This document shows, piece after piece, positions 1 through 6,430 of a stretch of 9,718 nt of DNA. Made by a program: the position numbers and the translations under genes. The notes under the pieces were generated by a model that was not told the DNA's origin, made no database searches, and saw nothing but the letters and a program-made list of their open reading frames with translations. Source of the DNA: an uncultured Gammaproteobacteria bacterium. Lineage in GTDB: Bacteria > Pseudomonadota > Gammaproteobacteria > PS1 > Pseudothioglobaceae. The DNA is taken from positions 1-9,718 of the forward strand of contig CAKMYR010000040.1 in assembly GCA_929200175.1 (NCBI GenBank). The letters are read 5' to 3'. Numbering within the stretch: the stretch's first letter is position 1; every line of letters starts with the position of its first letter.

Positions 1-516
1 TAAATTTTGATCTTCAATTAAGGTATTAAAAATTTCTATATTACCAATACTAAGTACAATATTATCAATTGATAATACTCTTAAACTTTCTAGCATCAAT
101 TTAATTATTTCAATATCAGTCGAAATATCCTTACAACCGTATAACTCAACACCAGCTTGAATTGGAGAGCGAGAAGTATAAAAATCATCAGCCTTAGTTT
201 GTAGAATTGTACCTATATAACAGTATTTTTCAATATCATTGCTAGCTCTTTTTGCATCAATGCGAGATATTTGAAGAGTAATATCAGACCTTATTCCTAA
301 AGTTTTCCCGTCTTTGTAATCTGTTAATTTAAATGTCTTTTCATCAATTGAATTAGATGGCAATAATAATTCAATATATTCAACCATAGGAGGAATTACT
401 AACTCAAAACCTTTATCAATATAAAGATCTAGTAATTTACGGCGATTATACTCAAATTTTTTAGCTTCAATTCCAGTTAAATCATCTATGCCTTCAGGTA
501 ATTTCCAATTGCTCAC
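1..516 (-). CDS. hisZ: ATP phosphoribosyltransferase regulatory subunit HisZ (N-terminal 172 residues, cut by window edge)
   Basis: HisZ is a catalytically inactive paralogue of histidyl-tRNA synthetase. It pairs with short-form HisG for the first step of histidine synthesis. Reading leftward, an open frame runs without a stop to the window edge. The start is GTG at 516-514, giving MSNWKLPEGIDD, the usual HisZ opening (W-x-LPEGI). Further family blocks follow: YNRRKLLDLY, GFELVIPPMVEYIELLL, LGIRSDITLQISRID (class II synthetase motif 2-like), and RSPIQAGVELYGC. The rest, about half of a usual HisZ, lies outside the window. Only 5 bases separate the hflC stop from this GTG, so it is very probably co-transcribed with hflKC, an arrangement common in gammaproteobacteria where purA often follows. 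No Shine-Dalgarno is visible. Its presence implies a short HisG elsewhere in the genome. Confidence 0.93.
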   Translation of the reverse strand, partial: MSNWKLPEGIDDLTGIEAKKFEYNRRKLLDLYIDKGFELVIPPMVEYIELLLPSNSIDEKTFKLTDYKDGKTLGIRSDITLQISRIDAKRASNDIEKYCYIGTILQTKADDFYTSRSPIQAGVELYGCKDISTDIEIIKLMLESLRVLSIDNIVLSIGNIEIFNTLIEDQNL

Positions 517-521
517 AAATT

Positions 522-1385
522 TTATTTATAATCAGGATTAAAGTAACGAAAAAATTCTGTATTAGGATTTAATACTAAAATGTCATTACTATTATTTAAT
601 GATTTCTTATAAGACTCCAAAGAGCGATAAAAAGAATAGAAACTTTCATTCTTATTATATGCTTGAGCATAATTATTAGCAGAGATAGCATCTCCTTCAC
701 CTTTGATTTTTTCGCTATCACGGTAAGCATCTGCTAGAATTATAGTACGTTTTTTATCTGCTGCTGCTTTTATAATTTCTGCTTCTTTAGACCCCTCTGA
801 TCTTAACTCTTTAGCAACTCTTTGTCTTTCAGATTCCATTCTTCTATAAACTGAATCACTAACTTTTTTTGCTAAATCAATACGCTTAATTCGTACATCT
901 ATAATTTTTATTCCAAATTCAGATACATCTTTTTTTGCTAATTGAGTTATATTTTGCATTATTTGAGAGCGCTCACCAGAAACTACTTCAACAATAGTTC
1001 GTTTAGAAAATTCACTCTTTAATCCTGCTTTTATTATTTTTTCAATACGCTCATTAGCAATATTAAAATTACCGCCGGTTGATTTATAGAATTGCTCTGC
1101 ATTAGTAATAAGCCATTTAACATAAGAGTCAACTATTACATTTTTCTTTTCTCCAGTTAAAAACTTTTCAGGAGGAGCATCAAGAGTTTGAATTCGTTTA
1201 TCGTATTTGACTATATTATTAAAAATAGGTACTTTAAATTTAAGGCCAGCAGTTTCTTCTACTTTTATAATTTCACCAAGTCTTAACTTTATAGCAACTT
1301 CTGTTTCTTTAACTGTATAAAGTGATAAAGTTAATACAAAACCTAAAATTAATACTATTAATATAATTATAAAATTTTTCTTCAT
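522..1385 (-). CDS. hflC: HflC, SPFH/prohibitin-domain modulator of FtsH protease
   Basis: HflC is an inner-membrane protein that assembles with HflK into a large periplasmic cage around FtsH and modulates its proteolysis of membrane substrates. The 287-residue product is close to usual HflC length. Visible parts: a signal-anchor helix at about residues 4-24, an SPFH (Band 7) domain from about 25 to 190 beginning with ETEVAIKLRLGEI, and a charged helical stretch at about 180-235 (RRMESERQRVAKELRSEG, then KAAADKKRTIILADA) typical of HflC. The C-terminal tail has NDILVLNPNTEFFRYF, the conserved HflC ending. The start is the ATG overlapping the hflK stop by one base (TAATG) and preceded by a good AGAGG site, so translation is coupled to hflK. 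hisZ follows after 5 bases. Confidence 0.96.
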   Translation of the reverse strand: MKKNFIIILIVLILGFVLTLSLYTVKETEVAIKLRLGEIIKVEETAGLKFKVPIFNNIVKYDKRIQTLDAPPEKFLTGEKKNVIVDSYVKWLITNAEQFYKSTGGNFNIANERIEKIIKAGLKSEFSKRTIVEVVSGERSQIMQNITQLAKKDVSEFGIKIIDVRIKRIDLAKKVSDSVYRRMESERQRVAKELRSEGSKEAEIIKAAADKKRTIILADAYRDSEKIKGEGDAISANNYAQAYNKNESFYSFYRSLESYKKSLNNSNDILVLNPNTEFFRYFNPDYK

Positions 1386-2542
1386 TATCTTACCTCTCTA
1401 CTACGAAAAACATTTCTAATGGTGCTTTCTGTTTTATTGGTATTATTTTGTTGTTTTTGGGTAACAGGTTCAGAGCGATATTTTGATTCTATTAGTTTGT
1501 CAATTGGCAAATACATAATTGAATTAGCTTTTGAATCTACTATAACCTTATTAGATTTTGCTAAAACTTGTTCCATAGTTTCTCTATATAGACGCTCTTT
1601 AGTAACACTAGGAGCTTTTTCATATTCTGCTAAAATTTGTTTAAAGCGTGAAGCCTCACCTTCAGATTTAGAGCTAACTTCAGATTTATAAGCTTTTGCC
1701 TCTTCAATCATACGAGCGGCTGTTCCTAGAGCTTTTGGTAAAATTCCATTAACATAAGTTTGGGCTTCATTGATTAATCTTTCTTTATCTTCTCTGGCTT
1801 TAACAACATCATCAAATGATGATTGTACTTGCTCTGGAGGCTGTGCATCTTCCATATTAAATGTAGTTATTTTTAGGCCAATGTTATAACTATCTAATAA
1901 AAATTGTGATTTTTCTTTAATTATTTCAGATACAATGCCGCGTTCTTCAAATATATAATCCATTTCATTTTGTCCAGCTACTTGACGAATTGTACTTTCG
2001 GCTACTTGACGAAGAGTTAAATGAGGGCCAAGTACATTAAATAAATATTTTTTTGCATCATTAACTTTATATTGAATGGAAAATTTAGCATCAATTATAT
2101 TTTCATCTTTAGTAAGCATTAAAGACTCAGAAGCAACATTACCGCTTATTCTGTTATTAGAGTTTATCCCTGTCCTTCTAAATCCAATCTCTATTTCTCT
2201 ACTTTTATTAACATTAACTTTATGTACAGTTTCAATAGGATAAGGAATATGCCAGTGAGGTCCTTGTGAAGTTTCTTCTTGAAATGCACCAAAACGCAAA
2301 ACTATGCCTTTTTCTGCTACATCAACAATATAAATACCAGATAATAACCAAGCAATAATCGCTAAAATAACACCATATTTAAAAAACCCTCCACTCATTT
2401 TATTTTCAGAAGGCATTTTCACATTTAGTAATTTGCCAAGTTTATTTTTAAAATCTTTAATTACTTCATCTAAATCTGGCAATTTATTTTCTTCGTTATT
2501 ATTCCACGAATTTTTATTATCATTTTTATCGTTCCAAGCCAT
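1385..2542 (-). CDS. hflK: HflK, SPFH/prohibitin-domain modulator of FtsH protease
   Basis: HflK is the partner of HflC in the membrane HflKC complex that encloses FtsH. The 385-residue product has the family order. A polar cytoplasmic N-terminus rich in Asn, Trp and Lys occupies residues 1-50; in other HflK proteins it is often Gly-rich, here Asn replaces much of the Gly. One transmembrane helix spans about 53-73. The SPFH domain follows, starting VDVAEKGIVLRFGAF and including GPHWHIPYPIE (94-104), MLTKDENI (142-149) and DAQPPEQVQ (232-240). After a helical region at about 245-330 comes a polar, probably disordered tail. Start ATG 2542-2540 has AAAAAGG upstream. The gene heads an hflK-hflC-hisZ operon. 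The frequent hfq-hflX genes are not upstream; an acyltransferase gene is there instead, after an 89-bp gap holding a candidate promoter. Confidence 0.96.
   Translation of the reverse strand: MAWNDKNDNKNSWNNNEENKLPDLDEVIKDFKNKLGKLLNVKMPSENKMSGGFFKYGVILAIIAWLLSGIYIVDVAEKGIVLRFGAFQEETSQGPHWHIPYPIETVHKVNVNKSREIEIGFRRTGINSNNRISGNVASESLMLTKDENIIDAKFSIQYKVNDAKKYLFNVLGPHLTLRQVAESTIRQVAGQNEMDYIFEERGIVSEIIKEKSQFLLDSYNIGLKITTFNMEDAQPPEQVQSSFDDVVKAREDKERLINEAQTYVNGILPKALGTAARMIEEAKAYKSEVSSKSEGEASRFKQILAEYEKAPSVTKERLYRETMEQVLAKSNKVIVDSKANSIMYLPIDKLIESKYRSEPVTQKQQNNTNKTESTIRNVFRSREVR
1393..1397 (-). promoter_or_regulatory. Ribosome binding site for hflC
   Basis: On the minus strand AGAGG lies 7 bases before the hflC ATG, inside the last codons of hflK. 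It is the clearest Shine-Dalgarno in the window and supports the TAATG start over any downstream ATG. Most other genes here have no such site. Confidence 0.7.
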
Positions 2543-2548
2543 TTTTTA

Positions 2549-2555
2549 CCTTTTT
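2549..2555 (-). promoter_or_regulatory. Ribosome binding site for hflK
   Basis: Minus-strand AAAAAGG ends 6 bases before the hflK ATG. It is a modest but correctly spaced Shine-Dalgarno and one of only two credible ones in the window. Confidence 0.5.
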
Positions 2556-2586
2556 GCATTCAAAAAAAATTTATAAAGATGATTTT

Positions 2587-2615
2587 ACTATAAATACTTT
2601 AATTAAGTTTGTATA
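2587..2615 (-). promoter_or_regulatory. Candidate sigma-70 promoter for hflK-hflC-hisZ
   Basis: On the minus strand TATACA (2615-2610, 4 of 6 bases of TTGACA) and TATAGT (2592-2587, 5 of 6 of TATAAT) are separated by 17 bases. This predicts a start near 2580 and a leader of about 38 bases before the hflK ATG. The gap is one of only three in the window long enough for a promoter. In DNA this AT-rich such matches occur by chance, so the call is tentative. Confidence 0.35.
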
Positions 2616-2619
2616 CAAA
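2608..2619. repeat. 12-bp perfect palindrome upstream of hflK
   Basis: TTTGTATACAAA reads the same on both strands. It covers the -35 element proposed for hflK, the position expected for an operator bound by a dimeric regulator. The regulator is unknown, and an AT-rich palindrome could be chance. Confidence 0.4.
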
Positions 2620-2631
2620 TGAAAAATATTA

Positions 2632-3474
2632 TTAATAAGTGATTGCTGATTTAAATTTTTCATAACTCCATAAGTATTGCTCAGGTTGAGTTTTAATTAA
2701 ATCTTCAATGGCTTTATTCATAAGTGCTAAGTCATCTTCTAATTTATTAGTTTTTGATAAAATATCAATAGGTTTAATATTTATTTCATAACCTTTACCT
2801 TTTGCTAATCGCTTACCCCAAGTCAGTAATACTTTAGAATTATTTTTTCTACAAAGTTTAGTTAGCAAGGTCATTGTTTTAACTTTTTGGTTAAAAAATG
2901 TTGAAAAAACGCCTCCTCTTTCTCCCGGATCTTGATCTGGCAATATAAGTACAATTCCATTTTCAGTTAAAGTCTTTTGAAGTTTTTTTACGCCTATTAT
3001 GTCAGTCTTAGCTAAAGTCATATTTTTATTGTTATTTACTCTTTTTTTCGCTAATATTTTTTCAAATTTTATGTTTTTCATTGGTTTGTAAAGACAAGTT
3101 AATTTATATTTAAGTGCTATGATTCGGATAATCTCCCAACAACCAAAATGTGGCACTAATAAAATTATAGATTTAGAGCTGTTTAAATAATCAATACCAT
3201 TTATTTTTTTTACATATAAGGCATTATGATTAAAATCGTTATACCATATAAAACTAGCCTCAGTTATAGATTTGCCGGTTTCTAGTATTGTTTTTTTTAT
3301 TAATTTTTTTTGTTTTTGTTTATCTATTTTAGGAAAACATAATTCAATATTTTTAGTAATAACATTTTTTAATTTTGAATTTGATATGTATAAAATTCTT
3401 CCAATTAAAGTTCCTATAAAATGATTTAATCTAAGTGGCATTATTGAAAATAACCAAAGAATAAATTTAATCAT
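2632..3474 (-). CDS. lpxL: LpxL/HtrB-family lipid A (Kdo2-lipid IVA) acyltransferase-like protein
   Basis: The family transfers secondary acyl chains from acyl-ACP to lipid A precursors at the cytoplasmic face of the inner membrane. The 280-residue product has a hydrophobic N-terminal anchor (about 1-30), the catalytic HX4E motif in PHFGCWE (H109, E114), the block VLILPDQDP (175-183) followed by GGVFSTFF, and the C-terminal QYLWSYEKFK typical of LpxL and LpxM. It is somewhat shorter than E. coli LpxL (just over 300 residues). The sequence does not settle whether it is the LpxL, LpxM or LpxP type, so the symbol is by family. It lies 23 bases after gdx in the same direction and is probably the last gene of the yihY-rib-nusB block. 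No Shine-Dalgarno is visible before ATG 3474. Confidence 0.85.
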   Translation of the reverse strand: MIKFILWLFSIMPLRLNHFIGTLIGRILYISNSKLKNVITKNIELCFPKIDKQKQKKLIKKTILETGKSITEASFIWYNDFNHNALYVKKINGIDYLNSSKSIILLVPHFGCWEIIRIIALKYKLTCLYKPMKNIKFEKILAKKRVNNNKNMTLAKTDIIGVKKLQKTLTENGIVLILPDQDPGERGGVFSTFFNQKVKTMTLLTKLCRKNNSKVLLTWGKRLAKGKGYEINIKPIDILSKTNKLEDDLALMNKAIEDLIKTQPEQYLWSYEKFKSAITY

Positions 3475-3497
3475 TTTAACTAAGATTTAAAAAATAA

Positions 3498-3833
3498 TTA
3501 ATTAGCGGCATTTTCGTTTACATCTAATAATTTAAGACCTAAAATACCTATAATTATTAATGCTATACATAATATTCGTTTTATATCAGAAGACTCGTTA
3601 AACCAAAAAATACCAACAATTGCCACCCCAACTGCCCCTATTCCAGTCCAAATAGCATAAGCATTACCAATAGGAATAGTTTTTAAAGAGTAAGAAAGAA
3701 GAGCTAAGCTGCCTATAATAGCGAAGATGGTAATTACACTTGGTAATAATTTAGTAAACCCTTGAGTATATTTAAGTCCTATAGCCCAAACAACTTCAAG
3801 TAAACCAGCAATAAATAAAATTAACCAAGCCAT
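3498..3833 (-). CDS. gdx: Small multidrug resistance (SMR) exporter of the Gdx/SugE guanidinium subtype
   Basis: SMR proteins are four-helix, dual-topology homodimers that exchange cations for protons. The Gdx (formerly SugE) subtype exports guanidinium and is distinguished from EmrE-type drug pumps by its helix-1 and helix-3 residues. The 111-residue product has the Gdx opening GLLEVVWAIGLKYTQGFTKL, with G10, the proton/substrate glutamate E13 and W16. Helix 2 has S42 and helix 3 has AYAIWTGIGAVG with Y59 and W62, which are the residues lining the Gdx binding site. Four hydrophobic segments fall at about 2-20, 30-50, 57-77 and 85-103. It sits 27 bases after nusB and 23 before the lpxL-like gene. 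The 27-base gap has no room for a guanidine riboswitch and no Shine-Dalgarno, so expression must come from the operon. A broader quaternary-ammonium role cannot be excluded. Confidence 0.9.
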   Translation of the reverse strand: MAWLILFIAGLLEVVWAIGLKYTQGFTKLLPSVITIFAIIGSLALLSYSLKTIPIGNAYAIWTGIGAVGVAIVGIFWFNESSDIKRILCIALIIIGILGLKLLDVNENAAN

Positions 3834-3860
3834 TTTTAATATAATTTTAAATTAATAAAT

Positions 3861-4286
3861 TTAATTTGTAATTTCATCTTTTCTAATTTTATAGGATAAT
3901 TGATCAAGAGACTTATTAATTATTTTATAAGAGTTTTCTGCGCCATATATTTTTGCTAATTCAATAGCTTCATTAATTATAACTTTACAAGGTACTTCAG
4001 GAGTAAATTTAAGCTCAAAAGATCCTAAGTATAATATTGCTTGTTCAACAGGTCCTAATGTTTTAGACTTTAAATTAATTGTTGGTTTTATTAAATCATC
4101 TAAGAGTTGGATATTTTCCAAGATATTAATAAATAAATAAGAGAAAAATTTTTTAGATATTCTGCCTTTTTTTTGATTTATAAATTGTTTTTCAATCTCA
4201 AAAATATCATCTTTTGATAGCAAATATTGATATAAGGCTTGTACAACTCTTGCTCTTGAGCGTTGTTTTGTAGTTTTAAAGCTCAT
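3861..4286 (-). CDS. nusB: Transcription antitermination factor NusB
   Basis: NusB binds boxA RNA with ribosomal protein S10 (NusE) and takes part in antitermination of rRNA operons. The 141-residue all-helical product matches family length. The Arg-rich N-terminal RNA-binding helix RSRARVVQALYQYLL (about 9-23) is present. So are LGPVEQAILYLGSFEL (77-92) and VIINEAIELAKIYG (102-115). The final helix reads KIINKSLDQL where many NusB proteins have FVNGVLDKL. Start ATG 4286 lies inside the end of ribH, giving an 11-base overlap (ATGAGCTTTAA) and hence likely translational coupling. Placement directly after ribH is one of the most conserved gene pairs in bacteria and supports the call. Confidence 0.96.
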   Translation of the reverse strand: MSFKTTKQRSRARVVQALYQYLLSKDDIFEIEKQFINQKKGRISKKFFSYLFINILENIQLLDDLIKPTINLKSKTLGPVEQAILYLGSFELKFTPEVPCKVIINEAIELAKIYGAENSYKIINKSLDQLSYKIRKDEITN

Positions 4287-4749
4287 TAATTAAATAAATC
4301 ATTTCAATCATAGCTATTGCTGCTTCTTCTCCTTTATTACCTTTATAGCCGCCAGCCCTACCTATGGCTTGTTTCATATTTTTAGCTGTTATAATTCCAA
4401 AACTTACCGGTACTTCATATTCATAAGATACATTAGATATACCGTGTGAACATTCATTACAAACAAAATCAAAATGCGGAGTTTCTCCTTGAATAACAGC
4501 GCCTAAAGTAATAATTCCATCATAATATTGTTTTTTTGCTATTTTTTTTGCTATTAGTGGTATTTCAAAAGCTCCTGGAACATAAAAAATATCTATATTT
4601 TTATCTTTTGCCCCATATGTTGTTAAAGTATTTTTTGTAGCTAATAATAAATTATTAGCAATATCTTGATAGAAATATCCAATTATTAAGGCTATTTTTT
4701 TAGTTGCTAAAAACTGTTTATTTTTATTGTGATCAAATTTAAATTCCAT
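4276..4749 (-). CDS. ribH: 6,7-dimethyl-8-ribityllumazine synthase
   Basis: This enzyme condenses 5-amino-6-ribitylaminouracil with 3,4-dihydroxy-2-butanone 4-phosphate to form lumazine, the penultimate step of riboflavin synthesis. The gene is named ribE in E. coli usage. The 157-residue product has typical length and motifs: F26 in the N-terminal strand, YVPGAFEIPL (56-65), GAVIQGETPHFDFV (83-96) with the catalytic-type His at 92, VPVSFGIIT (113-121), and GRAGGYKGNKGEEAA (130-144), where R131 corresponds to the phosphate-binding region. The substrates come from RibB (upstream neighbour) and from RibD products encoded elsewhere. It begins 12 bases after the ribB stop and overlaps nusB by 11 bases. 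No Shine-Dalgarno is seen before the ATG. Confidence 0.97.
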   Translation of the reverse strand: MEFKFDHNKNKQFLATKKIALIIGYFYQDIANNLLLATKNTLTTYGAKDKNIDIFYVPGAFEIPLIAKKIAKKQYYDGIITLGAVIQGETPHFDFVCNECSHGISNVSYEYEVPVSFGIITAKNMKQAIGRAGGYKGNKGEEAAIAMIEMIYLINEL

Positions 4750-4761
4750 AGCTATTATTTA

Positions 4762-5838
4762 TTATAAATTTATGTATTCAACTACCTCAATTCCAAAACC
4801 TTTTAATGAATTTAGTTTTCTACGACTACCTAAAATTTTCATTTTTCTAACTCCTAAGTTATATAAAATTTGAGCACCAATTCCATAAGTTTTAATATCA
4901 TCAAAACCGCTGTTACTAAAAGTATTATTTATATTTTTTAGAATTGATGTATTATTTTGTTTTCTAAGTAGTAATAACACACCTTTGTCAGCTTGAGAAA
5001 TATATTCTAATGCAGTATCTATATTAAAGCCATTAGACTTTTCTTGTAAAATATCTGTAAAAGTATTTTCCATATGTACTCTTACTAATGTTTCTTTATT
5101 ATTTTCTATTTTTCCTTTAACTAATGCTAGATGAATTTCATTATGGATTGTATCTAAAAAAGATATTAATTTAAAAGTAGTATATTTAGTTTTAAGTAGG
5201 CGTTCATTAATTCTTTCAATGGTCTTTTCATTACTAATACGATAACTAATAAGATCTTCAATCGTTCCTAATTTAATATTATGTTTTTTAGAGAAAATCT
5301 TTAAATCATCATAACGAGCCATACTGCCATCTTCTTTTAGAATTTCTACTATTACACTTGATGGCTCAAATCCTGCAAGTTTAGCTAGATCACAGCCAGC
5401 TTCAGTATGCCCTGCACGAATTAATACTCCGCCATTTTGTGCCATTAGTGGAAAAATATGTCCTGGTTGTACAATATCTGATGGTTTAGCATTAGGGGCA
5501 ACTGCATCTAATATAGTTTTTGCTCTATCTGCTGCTGAAATTCCAGTAGTAACACCTTTAGATGCTTCAATAGAAATTGTAAAATTAGTATTATTTGTGT
5601 CATTATTTCTTGTAACCATAAGAGGAAGATTTAATTGTCTACAGCGTTCTTCGGTAAGTGTTAGACAAATTAAGCCTCTACCATGCGTTGCCATAAAATT
5701 AATATCTTCTTTAGTACAAAGCTCTGCTGGAATTATTAAATCTCCTTCGTTTTCACGATCTTCATCGTCCATCAAGATGATCATCTTGCCTTGTTTATAA
5801 TCTTCTAATATTTCTTCAATGCTTGCTTTAGCTTTCAT
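4762..5838 (-). CDS. ribB: 3,4-dihydroxy-2-butanone 4-phosphate synthase fused to a degenerate GTP cyclohydrolase II-like domain (RibBX type)
   Basis: The N-terminal domain (about 1-200) is RibB, which converts ribulose 5-phosphate to the four-carbon precursor of riboflavin. It has MDDEDRENEGDLI (23-35) with the acidic metal-site residues, ATHGRGLICL (50-59), DIVQPGHIFPL (121-131), RAGHTEAGCDLAKLAG (141-156) and EDGSMAR (169-175). The C-terminal domain (about 210-358) has the GTP cyclohydrolase II fold region but not its active site. Where GCHII has a Cys-rich zinc motif after VRVH, this protein has VRVHMENTFTDIL and no cysteine. The end, YGIGAQILYNLGVRKM...GFGIEVVEYINL, still resembles GCHII. 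It is therefore probably RibB only in activity, the proteobacterial variant described as RibBX. A true ribA should exist elsewhere. The start overlaps the ribE stop by 11 bases (ATGAAAGCTAA). Confidence 0.93.
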   Translation of the reverse strand: MKAKASIEEILEDYKQGKMIILMDDEDRENEGDLIIPAELCTKEDINFMATHGRGLICLTLTEERCRQLNLPLMVTRNNDTNNTNFTISIEASKGVTTGISAADRAKTILDAVAPNAKPSDIVQPGHIFPLMAQNGGVLIRAGHTEAGCDLAKLAGFEPSSVIVEILKEDGSMARYDDLKIFSKKHNIKLGTIEDLISYRISNEKTIERINERLLKTKYTTFKLISFLDTIHNEIHLALVKGKIENNKETLVRVHMENTFTDILQEKSNGFNIDTALEYISQADKGVLLLLRKQNNTSILKNINNTFSNSGFDDIKTYGIGAQILYNLGVRKMKILGSRRKLNSLKGFGIEVVEYINL

Positions 5839-6430
5839 TTTTATTACTCATTAATTTTTCAAGATATCTACTTATAATATCTATTTCTAAATTGACATTA
5901 TCTCCTATTTTTAAATGCTTTAATGTCGTTGATGTTAATGTATGAGGGATAATATTAACATCAAAAATATTTTCTTTAATGTTATTTATCGTAAGACTAA
6001 CTCCATTTATTGCAATTGAGCCTTTTATTGCAATGTATTTAACTAAAAGTTTAGGTGCTTTCACTTTAAAACGTATTGAGTTGCCTGCTTTTATTTTGTC
6101 AGTAATTTCGCCCTTGCCATCAACATGTCCAGCAACTAAATGCCCATCAATGCCTTGATCTAATCTTAAAGATTTTTCAAGATTTACATAATCATCAACA
6201 GATAAATCACCTAAAGTAGAACAATTTAATGTTTCTTTAGAGACATCACATTCAAAACTAGAATTATTAATTTTAGTAGCTGTTAAGCATACGCCATTAA
6301 CAGCAATGCTATTGCCAATTTCTACGGTAGAAAAGTCTAATTGATTTGAAGAAACAATAAAGGTTGTACCTTCATTGTGTATTATTTTATTTTTAACTTC
6401 GCCAATAGCTTGAATAATTCCTGTAAACAT
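5828..6430 (-). CDS. ribE: Riboflavin synthase, alpha subunit
   Basis: Riboflavin synthase dismutates two molecules of lumazine to riboflavin and the pyrimidine precursor. It is called ribC in E. coli. The 200-residue product opens with MFTGIIQAIGEV, the family hallmark, and has two tandem lumazine-binding beta-barrel domains. Domain one (about 1-93) carries NGVCLT (45-50) and KETLNCSTL (65-73). Domain two (about 94-190) carries GIDGHLVAGHVDG (93-105) and NGVSLT (142-147) with IIPHTL (160-165). The C-terminal helix is EIDIISRYLEKL. Its ATG immediately abuts the yihY stop (TAAATG), and its end overlaps ribB by 11 bases, so it belongs to the same transcript. No FMN riboswitch precedes it and no Shine-Dalgarno is visible. 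Confidence 0.96.
   Translation of the reverse strand: MFTGIIQAIGEVKNKIIHNEGTTFIVSSNQLDFSTVEIGNSIAVNGVCLTATKINNSSFECDVSKETLNCSTLGDLSVDDYVNLEKSLRLDQGIDGHLVAGHVDGKGEITDKIKAGNSIRFKVKAPKLLVKYIAIKGSIAINGVSLTINNIKENIFDVNIIPHTLTSTTLKHLKIGDNVNLEIDIISRYLEKLMSNKNES

Noticed and set aside
1419..1691. Plus-strand open frame of 90 codons inside hflK
   Set aside because: It is antisense to a well-conserved hflK, has no family resemblance and no start signal. It is a by-product of the low stop frequency opposite the gene.
3834..3860. Guanidine riboswitch before gdx
   Set aside because: The gap is only 27 bases of AT-rich sequence with no room for the aptamer.
5597..5800. Plus-strand open frame of 67 codons inside ribB
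   Set aside because: It lies antisense to the most conserved part of RibB, with no homology signal or RBS.
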